Source: Bacteroidales bacterium CF (GTDB lineage Bacteria > Bacteroidota > Bacteroidia > Bacteroidales > UBA932). From it: a DNA stretch of 64,000 bases. Position numbers and translations under genes: made by a program. Under the pieces are notes generated by a model that saw only the letters and a program-made list of their open reading frames with translations, had not been told where the DNA came from and ran no database searches. The stretch lies in the NCBI GenBank assembly GCA_000473305.1, contig CP006772.1:1612001-1676000 (forward strand), in the 5' to 3' direction. Positions 43,061 through 51,752 of the stretch are shown in pieces (position 1 is the first letter of the stretch; the number at the start of each line of letters is the position of its first letter).

Positions 43061-43798
43061 TTAATAATTTTCATTTACACCGCAGCACTCTATAAGGTGA
43101 CATATAACCACCTGTGCACAAAGCAGTCCGAAAGCAGCAGGCAGATATGAAATTGTTCCGACCATCGATTTCTTGTTCTGCTCCTCAACCGGAACAATTG
43201 CATCATTGTCAGGCAATTCTTTTGAAAAAACGACCTTGAAACCTTTACTGATCCCCTCTTTTCTCAACCTTTTCCTGAGCATATAAGCCAGCGGACAATT
43301 ATAGGATTTAGAAATATCGGCAATCTCAAGTTTTGTGGCATCAAGTTTTGCACCTGCACCCATTGAACTTACAAGAGGGATACCATTGGCGATAGCATGC
43401 TTGATAAGGGCTATCTTGGGAGAGAGAGTATCAATGGCATCAACCAAATAGTCAATTCTGTCACTCCCTATCAATCTGCCAACACTCTCCTCTGTCAGGT
43501 ATTCATCAACTATGGTTAACTTTATTTCAGGATTAATATCCTTAAGCCGTGCAGCCATTATTTCAGCCTTGTTCTTCCCTATGGTGCTGTCCAGCGCAAG
43601 TAACTGGCGGTTCTTGTTTGAGGGATTGACAACATCCGAATCCAGAATAAGCATAGAACCAATGCCTGCTCTTGCAATCATCTCCGCAGCATAGGCACCG
43701 ACTCCGCCGAGACCAATCACAGCGACCCTGGCATCTTTCATCTTTCCAAGAACTTCACTGCCAAGCATGAGTTCACTTCTGACGAGCCACTCTTCCAT
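43061..43798 (-). CDS. tcdA: tRNA threonylcarbamoyladenosine dehydratase (TcdA)
   Basis: A 245-aa E1-like/ThiF-fold ATP-dependent enzyme that cyclises t6A37 of ANN-decoding tRNAs to ct6A. The nucleotide-binding glycine motif VAVIGLGGVGAYAAEMIARAG, the Asp-rich DSDVVNPSNKNRQ and the segment DYLVDAIDTLSPK match TcdA/CsdL. LVSSMGAGAKLDATKLEIADISKS is also typical. Its ATG overlaps the mazG stop by one base. Confidence 0.92.
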   Translation of the reverse strand: MEEWLVRSELMLGSEVLGKMKDARVAVIGLGGVGAYAAEMIARAGIGSMLILDSDVVNPSNKNRQLLALDSTIGKNKAEIMAARLKDINPEIKLTIVDEYLTEESVGRLIGSDRIDYLVDAIDTLSPKIALIKHAIANGIPLVSSMGAGAKLDATKLEIADISKSYNCPLAYMLRKRLRKEGISKGFKVVFSKELPDNDAIVPVEEQNKKSMVGTISYLPAAFGLLCAQVVICHLIECCGVNENY

Positions 43799-44625
43799 TA
43801 ATTATCCTCCAGCCTCTTAGCCTCATCCCATATCTGATCCATCTCCTGAAGGGACATACTTTTCAAAGAGAGTCCACGTTTCTGCGCTTCACTTTCAAGA
43901 TAACCAAACCTTCTGATAAACTTACGGTTTGTCATCTCAAGGGCAGTATCCGGATTTATGTTGTACAATCTTGCCGCATTTATGATAGAGAAAAGAAGAT
44001 CACCAAACTCTCCCTCCAGCTTCTCATCCCCTACAGTCTCATTTTTATTTATGTTTCCGTCAGGGAATCTCTTTTTCATTTCAACCTCAAACTCACCAAT
44101 CTCCTCACGAACCTTATCCCATACCTGCTCTCTCTTTTCCCAGTCAAAACCAACGGCACGGACCTTATCCTGTACCCTGTAGGCTTTCACTATTGATGGC
44201 AGCGAAGACGGAACTCCGGATAAAATAGTCTTATTACCATCCTTCTCCTTTCTTTTCAACTGCTCCCAGTTCTCTATCACATCCCTTGCCCCTGAGACCT
44301 GTGTCTCGGCAAATACATGCGGATGCCTGTATACAAGCTTATCAGAACACCTGTCCATAACATCCGTTATATTGAATGTGCCTTTTTCAGAGCCAATCTT
44401 TGCATAGAAGACAATATGAAGCATAATGTCACCCAACTCCTTGCTTATATTGAAATCATCCGAATTCATAATCGCATCGCTAAGCTCATATGTCTCCTCA
44501 ATAGTAAGCGGCCGGAGCGACTCTGTTGTCTGCTCCCTGTCCCATGGACACTTCTCCCTCAATTCATCCATTATGTCAAGTAACCTCACAAATGCACGAA
44601 TCTCCTCTTCTCTTCCTTTTTTCAT
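43798..44625 (-). CDS. mazG: nucleoside triphosphate pyrophosphohydrolase MazG
   Basis: A 275-aa all-alpha NTP pyrophosphatase with two MazG domains. The first contains CPWDREQTTESLRPLTIEETYE and KELGDIMLHIVFYAKIG; the second contains EGEFGDLLFSIINAARLYNI. The acidic E-x-x-E and E-x-x-D metal ligands are present in both. It removes pyrophosphate from NTPs and aberrant nucleotides. It is packed between the SAM hydrolase (3 bp) and tcdA (1-bp overlap). Confidence 0.95.
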   Translation of the reverse strand: MKKGREEEIRAFVRLLDIMDELREKCPWDREQTTESLRPLTIEETYELSDAIMNSDDFNISKELGDIMLHIVFYAKIGSEKGTFNITDVMDRCSDKLVYRHPHVFAETQVSGARDVIENWEQLKRKEKDGNKTILSGVPSSLPSIVKAYRVQDKVRAVGFDWEKREQVWDKVREEIGEFEVEMKKRFPDGNINKNETVGDEKLEGEFGDLLFSIINAARLYNINPDTALEMTNRKFIRRFGYLESEAQKRGLSLKSMSLQEMDQIWDEAKRLEDN

Positions 44626-44628
44626 TTC

Positions 44629-45399
44629 TTAATTATCAAATCTAATTTTTATTTCCGTTGCGGTATTAATATTTTCCAGCGCAGCAATATTTCCCTGATA
44701 TACACCTAATTCCAACAATCCAAGCGAATTAAACATGGCAAAAATCTGTCCCGGATAGTGAGAGGAATATCCTGCCGAGACGGAACGGATTTTTGAATAC
44801 GGCCCCTGAATATATACAGTATAGTTCCTGGCTCTGTGAATTCTGTCAAAGAGTGATTTGTCAATATTGGTAATGGCATTGCCGAAAGAGTCGATATAGA
44901 CCACTCTGCCGGTAATTGAATCATCATTGTATACAACCTGAGGTGAAGATTCAGACTTAACATCAGTTGCAACCGTATTTTCGCTGAATGTGTTGTTAAT
45001 TATAGTATCAACACCCTTGACAAATAGTTTCAGAGCAGAGAAAGAGCCATGAGACTCCTGGTCATTCAACGCAAACGCTATTGCAGGAAGCGGGTCAAGC
45101 AGCAATGAAAACCTTCCGTCGTTTATTCCGATAAAATAGTGCCCCTCTGCATAAACCACAACCATTCCAGATTCAGGAGATGGTTCACTCATTACTCCCA
45201 TAAGATGTATTGTCCCTTTTGGGAAAAACCTGAAGGTGTTCTTCAATATAAAGACCTCCTGTAATACATCAAATGAGGGGATTGAATTCGTAATCTCGGT
45301 AAAAGTAATGTCGCCATTCAATGACAAAAGCATACCCTTCAGAGCTCCGGTGTAATAGTCACCATTGTTCCAGTCGCTCGTGATTGTAATTATTGTCAT
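44629..45399 (-). CDS. SAM hydroxide adenosyltransferase (DUF62 family)
   Basis: A 256-aa protein of the SAM hydroxide/halide adenosyltransferase family, which in most bacteria hydrolyses SAM to adenosine and methionine. Family features: ITSDWNNGDYYTGALKGML, the IHLMGVMSEP region, YFIGINDGRFSLLLD and VVYIDSFGNAITNIDKSLF. The open frame extends to 45498, but the ATG at 45399 gives the proper N-terminus (MTIITITSDW), and the divergent promoter elements lie inside the longer frame. Confidence 0.85.
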   Translation of the reverse strand: MTIITITSDWNNGDYYTGALKGMLLSLNGDITFTEITNSIPSFDVLQEVFILKNTFRFFPKGTIHLMGVMSEPSPESGMVVVYAEGHYFIGINDGRFSLLLDPLPAIAFALNDQESHGSFSALKLFVKGVDTIINNTFSENTVATDVKSESSPQVVYNDDSITGRVVYIDSFGNAITNIDKSLFDRIHRARNYTVYIQGPYSKIRSVSAGYSSHYPGQIFAMFNSLGLLELGVYQGNIAALENINTATEIKIRFDN

Positions 45400-45420
45400 C
45401 AGCTGGTTTTTATGATTGTG

Positions 45421-45428
45421 CAAAGATA
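45421..45428 (-). promoter_or_regulatory. -7 element of the SAM-hydrolase/mazG/tcdA operon
   Basis: CAAAGATA on the + strand reads TATCTTTG on the - strand, 21 bp before the chosen start at 45399. Confidence 0.5.
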
Positions 45429-45439
45429 GAAAAAATTCA

Positions 45440-45447
45440 TACATTTG
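45440..45447 (+). promoter_or_regulatory. -7 element of the CoA-transferase gene
   Basis: TACATTTG matches TAnnTTTG with TTG at 45416-45418 about 21 bp upstream; the ATG follows 57 bp later. Confidence 0.45.
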
Positions 45448-45504
45448 CCCCTTAATTGAAAATGTGCAAAAATATTGAAACCAATTAAATATTAACAATT
45501 TATC

Positions 45505-46809
45505 ATGCTAAACAACATTAAGTTTATCAGTGCCGACGAGGCTGTAAAAGTTGTAAAATCAGGAGACCACATCCATCTGAGCAGTGTGGCTAGTGCTCCT
45601 AAAGTCCTTATCGACGCGTTAATGCGCAGGGGTGATAACGGAGAACTGAAAGATGTACGCATCCATCACCTTCACACAGAGGGTGGAGCTCCATACACCG
45701 ATGCAAGGTATGAAGGAGTCTTCTTTCATCAGGCCTTCTTTGTAGGAGGAAACGTACGTAAAAACGTACAGGCAGGTTATGCAGATTATATTCCGATTTT
45801 TCTGAGTGAGACTCAGAAACTATACAGAAGCGGAGTTCTTCCTTGTAACGTTGCTATGATTCAGGTTTCCCCTCCGGACAAGCATGGATTTGTCTCCCTT
45901 GGAACATCTGTCGATGCCACACTTGCAGCAATTGAATGTGCAGAGCATGTTATAGCAGTGGTTAACAAGAACGTTCCAAGAGCATGGGGCGATGCCATGA
46001 TACCTGCAAGCATGATAGATTATTTCGTTGAGTGCGATGGTCTTCTTGAACCAGCTCACTTCACTGAACCTGATGAAATTGAGGCAGCAATTGGAAAGAA
46101 TTGTGCCGGATTGATTGAAGACGGGGCTTGCCTTCAAATGGGTATCGGTGCAATTCCGAATGCAGTGCTTGCACAATTGGGAAACCACAAGAATCTGGGA
46201 ATACACACAGAGATGTTTGCGGACGGCGTTCTTCCTCTTGTTGAGAAAGGTGTTATTAACGGAGCAAACAAGGTGATAGACAAAGGCAAGATGGTTTCTA
46301 CATTCCTGATGGGATCGCAGACCTGCTACGACTTTATCGATGATAACCCAATGGTAAGAATGATGGATGTTGCCTATACAAACGATCCTTTCATCATTGC
46401 AAAAAACCCAAGGGTAACCGCAATTAACTCTGCACTTCAGGTAGATATCACAGGACAGGTTTGTGCCGATTCACTCGGAACAAAATTCTTCTCAGGTGTA
46501 GGTGGACAAGTTGACTTCATTTACGGAGCATCACTTTCAGAAAGAGGTAAAGCAATTATAGCCATGCCATCTGTGACAAACAAGGGTATCAGCAAGATTG
46601 CTCCGGTTCTGACAAGCGGGGCAGGTGTTGTTACTACCAGAAACCACATCCACTGGTTCGTAACCGAGTATGGTGCTGTTAATCTATACGGCAAATCTCT
46701 TCAGGAGAGGGCTAAACTAATTATCAGCATAGCTCATCCTGAACATCGTGAGGAACTTGACAAGGCAGCTTTCGAGAGGTTCGGACCTCACTACCACTTT
46801 ATCGGGTAA
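45505..46809 (+). CDS. acetyl-CoA hydrolase/transferase family CoA-transferase
   Basis: A 434-aa class I CoA-transferase of the AbfT / butyryl-CoA:acetate type. The active-site Glu is in LGIHTEMFADG, and the C-terminal motif GVGGQVDFIYGASLSERGKAI is the CoA-binding signature. Likely reactions are acetate:butyryl-CoA, 4-hydroxybutyryl-CoA or succinyl-CoA exchange during fermentation; the exact acyl group cannot be read from sequence. Length (about 430 aa) is normal. It is monocistronic, with its own promoter element and a strong terminator. Confidence 0.88.
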   Translation: MLNNIKFISADEAVKVVKSGDHIHLSSVASAPKVLIDALMRRGDNGELKDVRIHHLHTEGGAPYTDARYEGVFFHQAFFVGGNVRKNVQAGYADYIPIFLSETQKLYRSGVLPCNVAMIQVSPPDKHGFVSLGTSVDATLAAIECAEHVIAVVNKNVPRAWGDAMIPASMIDYFVECDGLLEPAHFTEPDEIEAAIGKNCAGLIEDGACLQMGIGAIPNAVLAQLGNHKNLGIHTEMFADGVLPLVEKGVINGANKVIDKGKMVSTFLMGSQTCYDFIDDNPMVRMMDVAYTNDPFIIAKNPRVTAINSALQVDITGQVCADSLGTKFFSGVGGQVDFIYGASLSERGKAIIAMPSVTNKGISKIAPVLTSGAGVVTTRNHIHWFVTEYGAVNLYGKSLQERAKLIISIAHPEHREELDKAAFERFGPHYHFIG

Positions 46810-46832
46810 CACATTTCCCGGACATAAATACA

Positions 46833-46875
46833 AGAGGGCTAAAATTAATTTTAGCCCTCTCATTTTTATTTTTTA
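46833..46875. terminator. bidirectional terminator between the CoA-transferase and FKBP genes
   Basis: A perfect 12-bp stem: AGAGGGCTAAAA (46833-46844) / TTTTAGCCCTCT (46849-46860), loop TTAA, followed on the + strand by a T-rich tract. It lies between convergent genes. Confidence 0.9.
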
Positions 46876-46885
46876 ATGGCAAGAA

Positions 46886-47878
46886 TCACTCACTTTCGGT
46901 TGCATCATCATCATTATCCGTAACGACCTTTATCCAATAAAACATCGGCTGGTACCTTCCAAACGACTTGGTCTTTGAGCCATATCCCCAGTCAGACGAG
47001 AAGAAAGCAATAGAAACACCACCATGCTTCATGTTTAAAAGAGCTTTGTCAATACCGCGGATAAGATCACTCTCAGAAGAGGTGTCAGGATCTACGACTG
47101 TATGACCAAGGGCAGAATATGACCTTGAAGAGCTGTATATCCTGTACTTTCTTGCAGTATCCTCAATATTGGTATCTACCACAAAACCATCCAGCAAACG
47201 GGCAACATACCAGAAAGAAATATATTCATCCACACCCAGAGTATCTCCGATACCGGCCTCCAGCGACTTGTGGTAAAAACCATATGAAAGTGAATCAATT
47301 CCTCCATAATACTTTTCACTATATGCCTCAAGTGTGTCAATCTCGAATTTTGAAATACTAGGAACAACCCTAACAACCTCAATGTCATACACCGCCGGCG
47401 TAGCAAGCCCGTATGAACTGCCGGTATAGTTGTAATCAGACAACCATGTAGGAATTATAAACCTTATTCTCCCCCCCTCTTTCACCATCTTAAGGGCCTC
47501 TTCAACTCCTCTCATTAAAGAATAGTCTCCCATTTGAAATAGTTGAGGCCCGAAATAGACTGAATCGGCATACGATCCCATAATCTTTGCAACTGATTCA
47601 TAGGTAGATTTTGTATAATTATTCTTGAAATCCATTACAGAATATCTGACATATACGCCGGATGTATCGGTAATGGCATTCCCGTTTCCCTCCTTAAGGT
47701 TAATTATATACAGACCTGATTCAGTTTTAGTCAAGGTATCCTTGTATATTACCTTCACATGAGATTCAATATATCTCTTCTCTAAATCGTTATTACTTAC
47801 TGACTCCTCTTTAGCACAAGAGATTAAGACGAAAGTAAAAGAAAGGAGCCACAAACTTGATTTAAATAACTTATTCAT
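46886..47878 (-). CDS. FKBP-type lipoprotein with two PPIase-like domains
   Basis: A 330-aa lipoprotein. The signal peptide ends at a lipobox (FVLISC), so it is lipidated in the membrane. Two FKBP-like halves follow: the first has GLYIINLKEGNGNAITDTSG and GVEEALKMVKEGGRIRFIIP; the second has GYGSKTKSFGRYQPMFYWIKV. Several FKBP active-site positions are not conserved, so isomerase activity is doubtful in one or both halves. The frame opens at a TTG (47884); the ATG at 47878 is the natural start, 15 bp after the upstream FKBP gene. Confidence 0.83.
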   Translation of the reverse strand: MNKLFKSSLWLLSFTFVLISCAKEESVSNNDLEKRYIESHVKVIYKDTLTKTESGLYIINLKEGNGNAITDTSGVYVRYSVMDFKNNYTKSTYESVAKIMGSYADSVYFGPQLFQMGDYSLMRGVEEALKMVKEGGRIRFIIPTWLSDYNYTGSSYGLATPAVYDIEVVRVVPSISKFEIDTLEAYSEKYYGGIDSLSYGFYHKSLEAGIGDTLGVDEYISFWYVARLLDGFVVDTNIEDTARKYRIYSSSRSYSALGHTVVDPDTSSESDLIRGIDKALLNMKHGGVSIAFFSSDWGYGSKTKSFGRYQPMFYWIKVVTDNDDDATESE

Positions 47879-47893
47879 TAGCAAAGAACCTAT

Positions 47894-48439
47894 TTAATTT
47901 TTTACAATATTCAATATCCAAATTTCAAAAATAAGAGAAGACATTGGCGGAACCACACCTTTTTTTTCATTGCCGTAACCCATTGTTGAAGGAAATACTA
48001 TGTAAGAGTGTTCTCCCTTCTTGGCTCCAATGAGTCCCAACTCAAGGCCCTTTAATAACTCACCTTTTCCTACCACTAGCTTTCCGGCATTAAACCCTCT
48101 GTTATAAATATCAATTCCTATTTTAGACGACAACGACTCCATGTTGGTGTCAAAAATTGTGCCCAAACCACCGTTAAATATATAACCTGCATAATTTAAA
48201 TATACAGAATCCCCTTTTTCCACAGGTATATCCTCTCCGTCTTCTAAAATAATCCTGCTTGACCCGCCCGAGATTACCACACTTTGTCCGGAGTTACCCT
48301 GAGCCTCCACGTAGGCATCAATCTTCGTGACTTCACTCTCCAAAGCTGTCTGTTGCTCCTTATCAGTACAGGAGACAACAATCAGAAGTGCTGAAAGAAA
48401 CGGTAATAAAAAACCGATATAGATCCTAAATCTGTTCAT
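47894..48439 (-). CDS. FKBP-type peptidyl-prolyl isomerase lipoprotein
   Basis: A 181-aa lipoprotein with lipobox LLIVVSC after the signal peptide and a C-terminal FKBP domain (VYLNYAGYIFNGGLGTIFDTN, LLKGLELGLIGAKKGEHSYIVFP, GYGNEKKGVVPPMSSLIFEI). It probably assists folding of exported proteins. It overlaps nrnA by 14 bp and is followed by a second FKBP lipoprotein, so nrnA-fkb-fkb form one operon. Confidence 0.88.
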   Translation of the reverse strand: MNRFRIYIGFLLPFLSALLIVVSCTDKEQQTALESEVTKIDAYVEAQGNSGQSVVISGGSSRIILEDGEDIPVEKGDSVYLNYAGYIFNGGLGTIFDTNMESLSSKIGIDIYNRGFNAGKLVVGKGELLKGLELGLIGAKKGEHSYIVFPSTMGYGNEKKGVVPPMSSLIFEIWILNIVKN

Positions 48440-49457
48440 TTCTATACTCCTCTATACATATATTAAGAGATTCAACAAAATAATCCGCAACCCGATCGAA
48501 CGGGATATACAATTTTCCTCCTGAAGCTCTCTCGTGTCCGCCTCCGTTAAAGAACCTCCTGGCCATTTTATTTACGGAGAAGTCATTCGATGACCTCAGA
48601 GATACTCTAACCACGCCCTCTGATTCAGTAAACAGAGCAGCAATATTAATACCTTTTATAGAGAGCGGCATATTTACAAATCCTTCCGAGTCCCCCTCGT
48701 TAAATGAGAACCTCTCCTGATCCTCTTTTGAAAGCATTATGAATCCTGCCTCGAAATCGGGTAATACCGTCATCCTTTCAGAAAGAAGATAACCCATTAG
48801 CCTCATACGGGATTCGCTAAAACCCCCGAAAACAAGGTGCTGCAATCTCTCCTTATCAACCCCGGCCACGATCAGATCGGATGCCATCCTGAAAGTTGAA
48901 GCCAATACAGAATTAGCAAAGTTATTTGTGTCGGTCATCATACCAACATAGAGCGGTTCAGCCACCTCAAGAGGTAAATCCCGACCTGTTATTGTTTTGA
49001 ATAACCAATATAAAAGCTCACAGTTCGAAGAGATTTCAGTTTCAGAAAAGACAAGATCAAAAGGTCCTCTTTCCGGAGAGGGGTGGTGATCAACCAGCAC
49101 TTTATGAGAGATTGATTCTCTTACAATCGTTTCAAGTTCATCTATCCTGCTCAGCTGGTTGAAATCAAGCGCCAAAATAAGGTCACAACTTCTTATTAAA
49201 TTTTCTGCTCTGCCCCTGTGCTCCTTGTATACAACTATTTCCACTTCGGGATCAAGAAATGAGAGGTATTCCGGATGTTTATTGGGTATTATTATAGTTG
49301 ATTTCTTACCTTCTAAGGCAAGAAAACGCTTCATGGCCACCACGGACCCTATCGCATCACCGTCAGGATTTGTATGACTCAGTATAACCACATCATTAGC
49401 AGCCGAAAAAAGCTCTGAAAGCCTGCCAATCTGCTCTTTTGAGAAAAAATTTTTCAT
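48426..49457 (-). CDS. nrnA: DHH/DHHA1 phosphoesterase, NrnA-like
   Basis: A 343-aa DHH-family enzyme. The catalytic motifs are SHTNPDGDAIGSVVAMKRF, LALDFN, LVDHHPSPE and the DHHA1 signature GGGHERASGGKL. NrnA degrades nanoRNAs and pAp (3'-phosphoadenosine 5'-phosphate); related GdpP-type enzymes cleave cyclic di-AMP, but no membrane or GGDEF-like part is present here. A -7 promoter element is at 49474-49481. Confidence 0.9.
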   Translation of the reverse strand: MKNFFSKEQIGRLSELFSAANDVVILSHTNPDGDAIGSVVAMKRFLALEGKKSTIIIPNKHPEYLSFLDPEVEIVVYKEHRGRAENLIRSCDLILALDFNQLSRIDELETIVRESISHKVLVDHHPSPERGPFDLVFSETEISSNCELLYWLFKTITGRDLPLEVAEPLYVGMMTDTNNFANSVLASTFRMASDLIVAGVDKERLQHLVFGGFSESRMRLMGYLLSERMTVLPDFEAGFIMLSKEDQERFSFNEGDSEGFVNMPLSIKGINIAALFTESEGVVRVSLRSSNDFSVNKMARRFFNGGGHERASGGKLYIPFDRVADYFVESLNICIEEYRNEQI

Positions 49458-49473
49458 TATTTAATTCTTGTTG

Positions 49474-49481
49474 CAAAAATA
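49474..49481 (-). promoter_or_regulatory. nrnA operon -7 element
   Basis: CAAAAATA on the + strand reads TATTTTTG on the - strand, 16 bp before the nrnA start. Confidence 0.45.
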
Positions 49482-49490
49482 GAAAAATAT

Positions 49491-49522
49491 ATTGCGGGGT
49501 CTAAATATTTGTCTTACTTTTG
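49491..49522 (+). promoter_or_regulatory. promoter of the 49566 operon
   Basis: ATTG (49491-49494), 20 bp, then TACTTTTG (49515-49522), close to TTTG-N19-TAnnTTTG. The leader would be about 37 nt. Confidence 0.5.
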
Positions 49523-49565
49523 TAGAACTTATTTTATGAAGTAATATAAAAAATCCATAAACTCA

Positions 49566-50171
49566 ATGAAAAATATCTTGACTTACATTGTGCTGCCTAT
49601 TATTATCGTGTTATTAGGCTATTTAATCTACAGAAGCGTACAAGAACCTGTAGAGTTCAATAAAGCTAAAGAGTTCCGTGAAAAAATCGCCATCGAGAGA
49701 CTTAAGGACATCCGTACTTTAGAGGTTGCCTATAAGACAAAATATGGCAAGTATACAGCCAGTTTTGACACTCTTTTAGATTTTTACAACAATGGAAAAA
49801 TCACTGTTATCAAGCAGATCGGTTCCTTTGATGACTCTCTGGCAGTAGCACAAAAAAGAGTATATCGTGACAGTGTCAAGTTAGCTGTCAAAGACACCCT
49901 TCTCAAGAGAGACGGCTTTATCATAGATTCAATTCAGTACATTCCTTTCAGCGGAAAACAGAAATTTGAAATGAAAGCTATCATTGGTAAGGTTTCTGGT
50001 GTAGACGTTCCTCTATTTGAGGCAAGTGCTCCTTATGACTTACTCCTTGGCGGACTCAAACGTCAGCTTGTTGTAAACCTCAATTACCAGAAGACATCAG
50101 CCGACAAATATCCTGGACTGAGAGTGGGTAGTATTGATGCTCCTAACAATAACGCAGGTAACTGGGAATAA
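49566..50171 (+). CDS. conserved hypothetical single-pass membrane protein
   Basis: A 201-aa protein with one N-terminal hydrophobic helix (LTYIVLPIIIVLLGYLIY) and a soluble remainder rich in Lys/Asp with repeated Val-Lys-Asp patterns (RVYRDSVKLAVKDTLLKRDGF). It resembles conserved Bacteroidota proteins found upstream of DUF3822 and rsmD genes. I do not recognise a functional domain. The stop is followed after 1 bp by the DUF3822 ATG. Confidence 0.7.
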   Translation: MKNILTYIVLPIIIVLLGYLIYRSVQEPVEFNKAKEFREKIAIERLKDIRTLEVAYKTKYGKYTASFDTLLDFYNNGKITVIKQIGSFDDSLAVAQKRVYRDSVKLAVKDTLLKRDGFIIDSIQYIPFSGKQKFEMKAIIGKVSGVDVPLFEASAPYDLLLGGLKRQLVVNLNYQKTSADKYPGLRVGSIDAPNNNAGNWE

Positions 50172-50172
50172 T

Positions 50173-50985
50173 ATGCCGGTGCTTGTCGCGAATCAGCCGG
50201 AGCTGGGAAAGACAACGGAAAAAAGATTATCCATTCAGGCTGACTTGAATGGATTTTCTTTTTCTGTAATAGAAGAATCCCGCAAAAAGGTTCTTTATCT
50301 CTTTAAATCTGACTTTAACTGGGATAAGGGACATACCGATATTTTCCTCAGACATGTGGACAACTGCATTAAATCACAACCCATACTAAAAAAACCATAT
50401 AGTTCGGTTGATATTATATACGACACTCATAAATATGTTTTAATACCGAGACAATTATACAAAAAAGGCGAAGAGCTTCAATATCTGACAAAACTATACA
50501 CTCTTGATGATCTTGAGGAGATAGACATAGTTGACGTGGCTTCGGAAGAGATTGTAATAATATTTGCAGTTAACAGCACTTTGCTGCACATGTTAAGAGA
50601 GTCTCAACCCTCATTCAGGATTTTTCCGGCTATCTATCCGGTTATGATCCACTCCTCGGACTTCAGTGAGATTAATAAGATCTTTTTTAAATACATTAAA
50701 GGTGAGGCGAGTATAATCATATACGAAGACAAGCGCCTTGCCTTCTGCAATAATTTCCCTGCACAGCATTTTAACACTGCTCTTTACTATCTTTTCCTCG
50801 CACTCAAACAGGTTCAGTTCAATCCGGAGCAGACTACAATATTTGTTAGCGGGTCAATACCTGAATCAGAAATCTCAAATATAACAAAGTATTTCTCCAG
50901 AGTCAGGTATTTAAGAAATGTTGAAATTCCGCTTCAGGACGCAAACAGCGAGATGCAGCTTTCTTTACTTACATTCAGCTTATGA
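50173..50985 (+). CDS. DUF3822 family protein
   Basis: A 270-aa protein of the DUF3822 family, restricted to Bacteroidota and typically encoded next to rsmD. Visible segments are LNGFSFSVIEESRKKVLYLF, YKKGEELQYLTKLYTLDDLE and FRIFPAIYPVMIHSSDF, with a C-terminal half resembling the actin-like ATPase fold only distantly. Function unknown. The frame opens further upstream at a TTG and ATG inside the previous gene; the ATG at 50173 fits the operon spacing. It overlaps rsmD by 4 bp (ATGA). Confidence 0.75.
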   Translation: MPVLVANQPELGKTTEKRLSIQADLNGFSFSVIEESRKKVLYLFKSDFNWDKGHTDIFLRHVDNCIKSQPILKKPYSSVDIIYDTHKYVLIPRQLYKKGEELQYLTKLYTLDDLEEIDIVDVASEEIVIIFAVNSTLLHMLRESQPSFRIFPAIYPVMIHSSDFSEINKIFFKYIKGEASIIIYEDKRLAFCNNFPAQHFNTALYYLFLALKQVQFNPEQTTIFVSGSIPESEISNITKYFSRVRYLRNVEIPLQDANSEMQLSLLTFSL

Positions 50986-51539
50986 GAATAGTAGGTGGTG
51001 ATCTCAGAGGTAAACAGATAAATCCTCCTGTTAATTTTAAGGCCAGACCTACGACAGATTTCGCAAAAGAGGGTCTCTTCAATATTCTGTCGAATCAATA
51101 TGACTTTGAGGAAATCTCCGTACTCGATCTTTTTTCCGGAACAGGCAGTATTTCATTTGAGTTTGCCTCGAGGGGCTGTAAGGATATCACAGCTGTAGAG
51201 ATGAATCCTCTCCACGCATCTTTTATAAAATGTCAGTCTGCAAAATTACTGGGCAGTAAATTCTCGTTACAGGTTGTGCACCATAACGTGTTTGACTTCC
51301 TTAAAATATGCACAAAAAAGTACGATATCATCTTCGCAGACCCACCTTACGACCTCGCCGGCTTTAACAATATCCCGGATAAAATACTGGAGAGCGATAT
51401 TCTTCAGGATGGTGGTCTTTTTATTTTTGAGCATCCGAAAGATTTCGAATTTAAGAACAACCCTCACTATCTGAAAGAAAGAAAGTATGGCAACGTTCAC
51501 TTCTCATTTTTCTCCAAAGAAGTTCAAAAAAATGGGTAA
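50982..51539 (+). CDS. rsmD: 16S rRNA m2G966 methyltransferase RsmD
   Basis: A 185-aa N2-guanine methyltransferase. The SAM motif is VLDLFSGTGSISFEFASRG, and the catalytic DPPY motif is in IIFADPPYDLAGF. The N-terminal MRIVGGDLRGKQI is the family signature. It methylates G966 of 16S rRNA. Its start overlaps the DUF3822 stop. Confidence 0.94.
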   Translation: MRIVGGDLRGKQINPPVNFKARPTTDFAKEGLFNILSNQYDFEEISVLDLFSGTGSISFEFASRGCKDITAVEMNPLHASFIKCQSAKLLGSKFSLQVVHHNVFDFLKICTKKYDIIFADPPYDLAGFNNIPDKILESDILQDGGLFIFEHPKDFEFKNNPHYLKERKYGNVHFSFFSKEVQKNG

Positions 51540-51544
51540 TAAAT

Positions 51545-51575
51545 TTTGCAAATACTAAAAATCCGCATATCTTTG
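51545..51575 (+). promoter_or_regulatory. tRNA-Asp promoter
   Basis: TTTG (51545-51548), exactly 19 bp, then TATCTTTG (51568-51575), a full match to the Bacteroidota consensus, 38 bp before the tRNA. Confidence 0.85.
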
Positions 51576-51613
51576 CAATCCCAATCCCGAACAAGGTTTG
51601 GGGAACAAAAAAA

Positions 51614-51687
51614 GGTTTGGTAGTTCAGTTGGTTAGAATACATGCCTGTCACGCATGGGGTCGCGGGTTCGAGTCCCGTCCAGACCG
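51614..51687 (+). tRNA. tRNA-Asp (GTC)
   Basis: A 74-nt cloverleaf. The acceptor stem GGTTTGG/CCAGACC has one G-U pair. The anticodon stem-loop CATGC-CTGTCAC-GCATG gives anticodon GTC, and the T arm is GCGGG-TTCGAGT-CCCGT. The discriminator is G and CCA is not encoded. The body closely matches E. coli tRNA-Asp. Confidence 0.97.
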
Positions 51688-51694
51688 CAAACAA

Positions 51695-51733
51695 AAAAAG
51701 CTAAATAACAGTAATAAAGTTATTTAGCTTTTT
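51695..51733. terminator. bidirectional terminator after tRNA-Asp
   Basis: A 15-bp perfect stem AAAAAGCTAAATAAC (51695-51709) / GTTATTTAGCTTTTT (51719-51733), with T tracts on both strands. It can end the tRNA on + and the cold-shock operon on -. Confidence 0.9.
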
Positions 51734-51752
51734 TATTTATCTCTTGATCTCT

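Noticed and set aside
43061-45399. mazG as a toxin-antitoxin or phage-defence gene
   Set aside because: Two-domain housekeeping MazG in an operon with tcdA and a SAM hydrolase; no mazEF-like partner.
51593-51621. Direct repeat AAGGTTTGG at the 5' end of tRNA-Asp as an integration scar
   Set aside because: Only 9 bp, at the 5' rather than the 3' end of the tRNA, with no integrase or foreign genes next to it.
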